Below are positions 61,397 through 64,000 of a stretch of DNA of 64,000 nt, in pieces (position 1 is the first letter of the stretch; the number at the start of each line of letters is the position of its first letter). The stretch is taken from the NCBI RefSeq assembly GCF_001499735.1, contig NZ_LN848257.1, positions 1,856,143 through 1,920,142 of the forward strand, written 5' to 3'. Source of the stretch: Thiocapsa sp. KS1. GTDB lineage: Bacteria; Pseudomonadota; Gammaproteobacteria; Chromatiales; Chromatiaceae. The notes beneath the pieces were generated by a model. It had not been told where the DNA came from. It ran no database searches and saw only the letters and a program-made list of their open reading frames with translations. The position numbers and the translations under genes were made by a program.

Positions 61397-62368
61397 ATGA
61401 CCGCGTCCTCGACAAGAACCGCTTCAACGAAAAAGCGGTCAATAGCAGCCGTATTGAACCGACTCTCCGCGAGCGTACGGGGGCAAATATTTCTGTGCAA
61501 TCTAGATGCCGGCATCAAGGCTTCTTTAGTGGATCCGAAAAGCGTTGCTGATATGTTCGGCCGCATTACCGCAAGCCAACTGAGAAACAAACATGAGGAC
61601 GATATCCTAGGGCATCTCGCTACCATTCTCCAACAACCCACCAGAAGGCTGGTTCTGCGAAACGATCGGACATCGTCATTCCGGGAATTCTGCAACGGTG
61701 ATCCCCTTGTGACAGTAATGCGTCAAGCGACCTTTTCCTCATGGTACGCCGATCCCGCAGCACTCATTAGCGGGCATGCCTTCTCAACCCATGGACCAGG
61801 CGCATCCACTACCAAGTACCGTCTGTCTGCCGCGACAAATCCCATTTGTTGGGTTGCTCCCACCCATGCCTTTCCGTCGCCCGCAGCTTTCAAAAGAGAC
61901 GCTGAAACTGCTAGAGACTCACTAGGACTCGTGCATCATGGCAAAGGAGCTTCTTTGGTTTCCTTCGTTTTCCAGCCACCCGCCAAACACTGCTACCGCC
62001 CAACTGCGATCGAATCCATCCCGAATGCACGATTCCGACAACACGACCCCCTCAATCCGTCAGAGAGCCGATGGGGTTTTACAGTCGATTTGGCGCGCCT
62101 TGACGCCGCGGCTGGCGGCTCCGCAATAACTGGACTACCCGAGCTTTTGTTGCCAACGTTTAGAGTGGCGGACTGCCACAATGTTACCTTTTTTATCTCG
62201 GCGAAACACTTTCTGACCGCGACACAGCCACTAATGACAAAGAGTTCCTTCTGCATCTTCTGCGGGGAGAAATTATTTCGGATGTTGTCTCCCGCCTTCG
62301 GAGAACGCTCAATCCATGAAACTCACAGCCGCGCACGTCGAGGTATTCGATCGATACACTCAGCCTAG
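61397..62368 (+). CDS. Unknown protein 1 of a low-GC three-gene cluster
   Basis: I do not recognise this 323-residue protein. It has no signal peptide or membrane segment. Features seen are a basic N-terminus (STRTASTKKRSIAAVLNRLSAS), a run of small hydrophobic motifs in the middle, and one CxxC pair near the C-terminus (CIFCGEK, residues 286-292) followed by a basic tail. The start is uncertain since no RBS is visible before ATG 61397. It overlaps the next gene by 53 nt. GC content and codon use differ from the rest of the window, pointing to horizontal acquisition. Confidence 0.55.
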   Translation: MTASSTRTASTKKRSIAAVLNRLSASVRGQIFLCNLDAGIKASLVDPKSVADMFGRITASQLRNKHEDDILGHLATILQQPTRRLVLRNDRTSSFREFCNGDPLVTVMRQATFSSWYADPAALISGHAFSTHGPGASTTKYRLSAATNPICWVAPTHAFPSPAAFKRDAETARDSLGLVHHGKGASLVSFVFQPPAKHCYRPTAIESIPNARFRQHDPLNPSESRWGFTVDLARLDAAAGGSAITGLPELLLPTFRVADCHNVTFFISAKHFLTATQPLMTKSSFCIFCGEKLFRMLSPAFGERSIHETHSRARRGIRSIHSA

Positions 62369-63383
62369 ACTCGCAGATTGGCTATTGACCGCGCTTGTCA
62401 GTTGGGTAAGAGAAGACGTAGAAGACCCCTTCTATCCCCACTCGTTTCTGAACCTATTTGAAACGCCTATAGAAGGAATCGAGCATTTGTACTCGATAGC
62501 ATCTATAAAGAGCAAGCGATCTCTTCGGGCAGCGATACCAAGATCCGCGGCCCTCTGCAGGCCAACATCACCTGACCTGTATACCCTTGATCCGCTTAAG
62601 CGGATTAACCTTTTTAAGGCATTCATTCGTTTGACTGAGCATGCCTTGTGCTTCGATTCCGCACCTCATTTGGGAGATATCGCGACATGTGATCTCGGCT
62701 ATTGGGATGAAGCTGGTTTGGCAGAAGAAGTGTTTGCTGATTGTTTGCGGTGCTCAGGACATCTTTCCATTAACCATGCGGATAGCATATTCTGGCGTGA
62801 GGAAATGGGCTCGCCTTTAGAGAACACCCTAGTAAGACTAGTAGCTTCGCCCCACTTTACGCCAAGCTTTACTCCTTTTGCCTTTTACGCCTTGGTTTCG
62901 ATCGCACCTGAGAGGCTAGTGCACCACCTTGCGCTATTGGGCCCCCTTATAGCTCGATTACACGAAAACGATCCATCTCAAGTGCAACTTGCCTATCACA
63001 CTGCAAACAGAATAGTCGAGCGAGCGCCCTTGCACTTGTTCTCAATCTTTCCGCAACTGAACTTCCGCTATCCTTTCTCGCAGGATCGGTGGCTCGTAGA
63101 AGCGCTGTTTTCTGATTTTGGCCCGCTGCAACTTCAGCGCTTCGGACTCGACGTAACCAGACCTCGGGCTTTACGAAAAGGTCAGCCCAACAAATGGATA
63201 CTTCTCCCGCACGAAGACTGGGCATTCTTCCAGCCAGAGGCAGTACAGCAAATGCCTTCAGGCCTTTCCGGCACGCCGCCCAAGAATGCAGCAATCGCCA
63301 ATACCGGAAAAGAAATTTTTGCCTTCTTTCACTCTAAGAGGCGTGTTGAACGCTCTTACCAAACGAGAGGTATCTCGTCTTGA
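62316..63383 (+). CDS. Unknown protein 2 of a low-GC three-gene cluster
   Basis: I do not recognise this 355-residue protein. It starts MKLTAAHVEVFDRYTQPRLADW and appears largely helical, with repeated Leu/Ala stretches such as LVRLVASPHFTPSFTPFAFYALVSIAPERLVHHLALLGPLIARL, which resembles a helical-repeat scaffold. No catalytic motif is evident. It overlaps the gene before by 53 nt and the gene after by 3 nt (TTGA), so all three are probably one operon. Confidence 0.6.
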   Translation: MKLTAAHVEVFDRYTQPRLADWLLTALVSWVREDVEDPFYPHSFLNLFETPIEGIEHLYSIASIKSKRSLRAAIPRSAALCRPTSPDLYTLDPLKRINLFKAFIRLTEHALCFDSAPHLGDIATCDLGYWDEAGLAEEVFADCLRCSGHLSINHADSIFWREEMGSPLENTLVRLVASPHFTPSFTPFAFYALVSIAPERLVHHLALLGPLIARLHENDPSQVQLAYHTANRIVERAPLHLFSIFPQLNFRYPFSQDRWLVEALFSDFGPLQLQRFGLDVTRPRALRKGQPNKWILLPHEDWAFFQPEAVQQMPSGLSGTPPKNAAIANTGKEIFAFFHSKRRVERSYQTRGISS

Positions 63384-64000
63384 AGAGTGTAAAATATGCA
63401 GTTGTGCGCTCAAATGTCGACCACCTGAGGGAGCAGTTCAGGCGTCGTCAACTTGACAAGTTTTTCGAGTTCGATGGCGGGAGGGTGATCTACGCTCTGG
63501 ATAATGACATAATAACGCTCATAACCGCGCCGTGGCGGACGGATAATCAGCGATTTCTGTCGGATTTTTTTGATGTAAAATCTGAGGCAGCAAGGTCTTT
63601 GGCCTATTTGTTTGCCAACTACTTTTTGTCTGGGGAAGGTAACAACCGTTACGTGATCATACCCCCTGCGGAGAATGAACTGGAGGGTATGTGGAATTAC
63701 GTGTACGAAATGGCATTGAGGGAAAAAATTCAATTGGATGCGGGTTTTGAAAAGCTCTTCGACAGTATAGGAAGAAGAGGCAGTAACATTCCAGAGCGAG
63801 AGCTATTCGATCTCGTGTATCGAGTTCTAAATAGCGTCCATGGCACCGGTGGTCCGCTGACCGAGCTTAGTCGAATTTCGACATTACTCGAATCGGGGGC
63901 GGTTTGTCGCATGGATGCTTATGTGGATGTTGATGGAGTTTCCCCTTTCCCTCCTTCCGCTTCGTATCCCCACAAGGATATAATAGACGAGCAGAACACT
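63380..64000 (+). CDS. Unknown protein 3 of a low-GC three-gene cluster, partial
   Basis: This frame starts at TTG 63380, overlapping the previous stop as TTGA, and stays open to the window end (at least 207 residues). It reads MKSVKYAVVRSNVDHLREQF, with later segments FFEFDGGRVIYALDNDI, SLAYLFANYFLSGEGNNRYVIIPP and ELFDLVYRVLNSVHG. I recognise no domain. A 107-codon minus-strand frame inside it is a shadow. Low GC as in the two genes before it. Confidence 0.6.
   Translation, partial: MKSVKYAVVRSNVDHLREQFRRRQLDKFFEFDGGRVIYALDNDIITLITAPWRTDNQRFLSDFFDVKSEAARSLAYLFANYFLSGEGNNRYVIIPPAENELEGMWNYVYEMALREKIQLDAGFEKLFDSIGRRGSNIPERELFDLVYRVLNSVHGTGGPLTELSRISTLLESGAVCRMDAYVDVDGVSPFPPSASYPHKDIIDEQNT

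Noticed and set aside
63410..63733. 107-codon minus-strand frame
   Set aside because: It lies antisense to the open frame starting at TTG 63380, which fits the operon by overlap and has more natural composition.

Overview
The window is GC-rich and looks like the chromosome of a purple sulfur bacterium (Chromatiaceae-type gammaproteobacterium). The evidence is an LH2-type light-harvesting operon at the left edge with an upstream promoter carrying PpsR/CrtJ-type TGT-N12-ACA boxes, gammaproteobacterial gene pairs (dapA-bamC, smpB-ssrA, xseB-ispA), a complete nuoA-N operon and a decaheme cytochrome/porin cluster. Genus cannot be assigned from sequence reading alone.

Layout. 1-730: pucBA-like genes (minus strand) and their promoter. 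1059-5821: a sufS-sufE fusion, glgA and gltX (minus). 5965-9741: an Mth938-domain protein, an unknown membrane-anchored protein and a three-gene NMT1/SsuA-type ABC importer (plus). 9802-10025: a 224-bp element with 32-bp perfect terminal inverted repeats. 10039-14985: a GNAT acetyltransferase, a FIST-domain protein, parE and a phd-vapC toxin-antitoxin pair split by two small repeats. 15242-18042: xseB-ispA-folE2 and an alpha/beta hydrolase that probably starts at a non-AUG codon. 18178-22127: small proteins, a YkgJ-type Cys-cluster protein, a methyltransferase, an isolated V-type ATPase subunit D and an XpaC-like protein. 22329-25431: a frameshifted tcdA and groESL under CIRCE control. 25820-33317: a K+ channel and a cytochrome/porin cluster (decaheme MtrA/PioA-like lipoprotein, MtrB/PioB-like porin, two diheme cytochromes) with a neighbouring AraC regulator, which suggests electron exchange across the outer membrane. 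33480-40566: small proteins, a P-type cation ATPase, a YycJ-like hydrolase, bamC and dapA. 40648-55801: nuoN to nuoA (minus), encoding respiratory complex I. 55983-58194: tRNA-Leu(GAG), secG, tpiA and smpB.

The most unusual locus is ssrA (58241-58884). The tmRNA gene is interrupted inside its T-loop by a 285-nt group I intron, and a single-motif LAGLIDADG endonuclease gene lies just outside the gene, directly after the tmRNA terminator. Beyond it come a decayed fic gene, a vapBC pair, about 760 bp without a convincing gene, and a lower-GC cluster of three unrecognised genes (61397 to the window end) with overlapping ends. This looks like an accessory island next to ssrA.

A second theme is a family of about 86-bp elements with ends of the type TTAAACCGCGTCC / GGACGCGGTTTAA (or TGAACCGCG). 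There are seven clear copies and one degraded copy. They lie at gene boundaries, and their ends overlap or supply start or stop codons of vapC, phd, smpB and the XpaC-like gene.
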